From: Eubacteriales bacterium
GTDB taxonomy: Bacteria; Bacillota_A; Clostridia; Christensenellales; Aristaeellaceae
Length of the DNA: 5,423 nucleotides
Reading direction: 5' to 3'
Assembly: GCA_030528845.1 (NCBI GenBank)
Contig: JAUMYC010000038.1
Location: 1-5,423, forward strand
This document shows, one piece after another, positions 5,394-5,423 of the stretch (its first letter is position 1; each line of letters opens with the position of its first letter). The position numbers and the translations under genes were made by a program. Below the pieces are notes generated by a model. That model was not told the DNA's origin. It saw nothing but the letters and a program-made list of their open reading frames with translations, and made no database searches.

Positions 5394-5419
5394 CGGGTCG
5401 GCGCAAGGCCGCCCCCTAC
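5394..5419 (-). repeat. 26-nt palindromic repeat, copy C (covarying stem)
   Basis: On the minus strand this has the same 26-nt length, the same GTAGGGG start, the same CTTGC loop and the same CCCG end as copy A. The stem is GGGGGCC-like in a different sequence: GGGCGGC-type pairing at 5408-5414 with 5396-5402, seven positions with one mismatch. Three base pairs are changed on both sides together relative to copy A. It is inverted relative to copy A with 45 nt between them. Confidence 0.65.
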
Positions 5420-5423
5420 CGTC

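Noticed and set aside
1..5423. tRNA, rRNA, CRISPR array, toxin-antitoxin or phage genes
   Set aside because: No cloverleaf or rRNA sequence, no regularly spaced direct repeats with spacers, and no integrase, transposase or toxin-like small gene was seen. The repeats at the two ends are few, inverted and hairpin-forming rather than CRISPR-like.

Overview
The window looks like a chromosomal piece from a GC-rich Firmicute of the Clostridia type, possibly a gut commensal. The reasons are strong AGGAGG-type ribosome binding sites, a YwlG/UPF0340 gene (a mainly Firmicute family), ATGA and TAATG gene junctions, high-GC coding sequence, and short palindromic repeats in the intergenic DNA. The assignment is inferred from gene content and cannot be made to species.

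Layout. Positions 1-115 are non-coding: two copies of a 26-nt palindromic repeat (one cut by the window edge) and a good intrinsic terminator that closes the minus-strand operon. Minus-strand genes run from 3833 down to 116. In order of transcription they are a Gfo/Idh/MocA oxidoreductase (2841-3833), a TrmH/SpoU 2'-O-ribose methyltransferase (2119-2841), a YwlG/UPF0340 protein (1540-2103), a HAD-like hydrolase with altered catalytic motifs (953-1543), and, after a 66-nt gap with a possible internal promoter, a TIM-barrel sugar phosphate isomerase/epimerase-like protein (116-886). The first four are packed with a 1-nt overlap, a 15-nt gap and a 4-nt overlap, so they are probably co-transcribed and partly translationally coupled.

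Positions 3834-4051 form a divergent regulatory region. Two back-to-back promoters have -35 boxes only three bases apart, with small inverted repeats that could be operators. The plus-strand leader (about 3940-4051) can fold into a terminator-like structure. It leads into dgoD (4052-5197), a D-galactonate dehydratase of the enolase superfamily with all expected catalytic residues.

Positions 5198-5423 contain no gene. They hold a perfect 20-bp inverted repeat with a 4-nt loop and two more copies of the 26-nt repeat in opposite orientation.

How it may work together (inference): DgoD, the Gfo/Idh oxidoreductase and the isomerase-like protein point to uptake-independent steps of sugar or sugar-acid catabolism under shared control from the divergent region. 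The RNA methyltransferase and YwlG are of a housekeeping type and have no evident link to sugar use. No transporter, KDGal kinase or aldolase, or regulator lies in the window. I found no clear novel multi-gene system. The strongest unusual signals are compensatory stem changes in the 26-nt repeat family and the possible attenuator ahead of dgoD.
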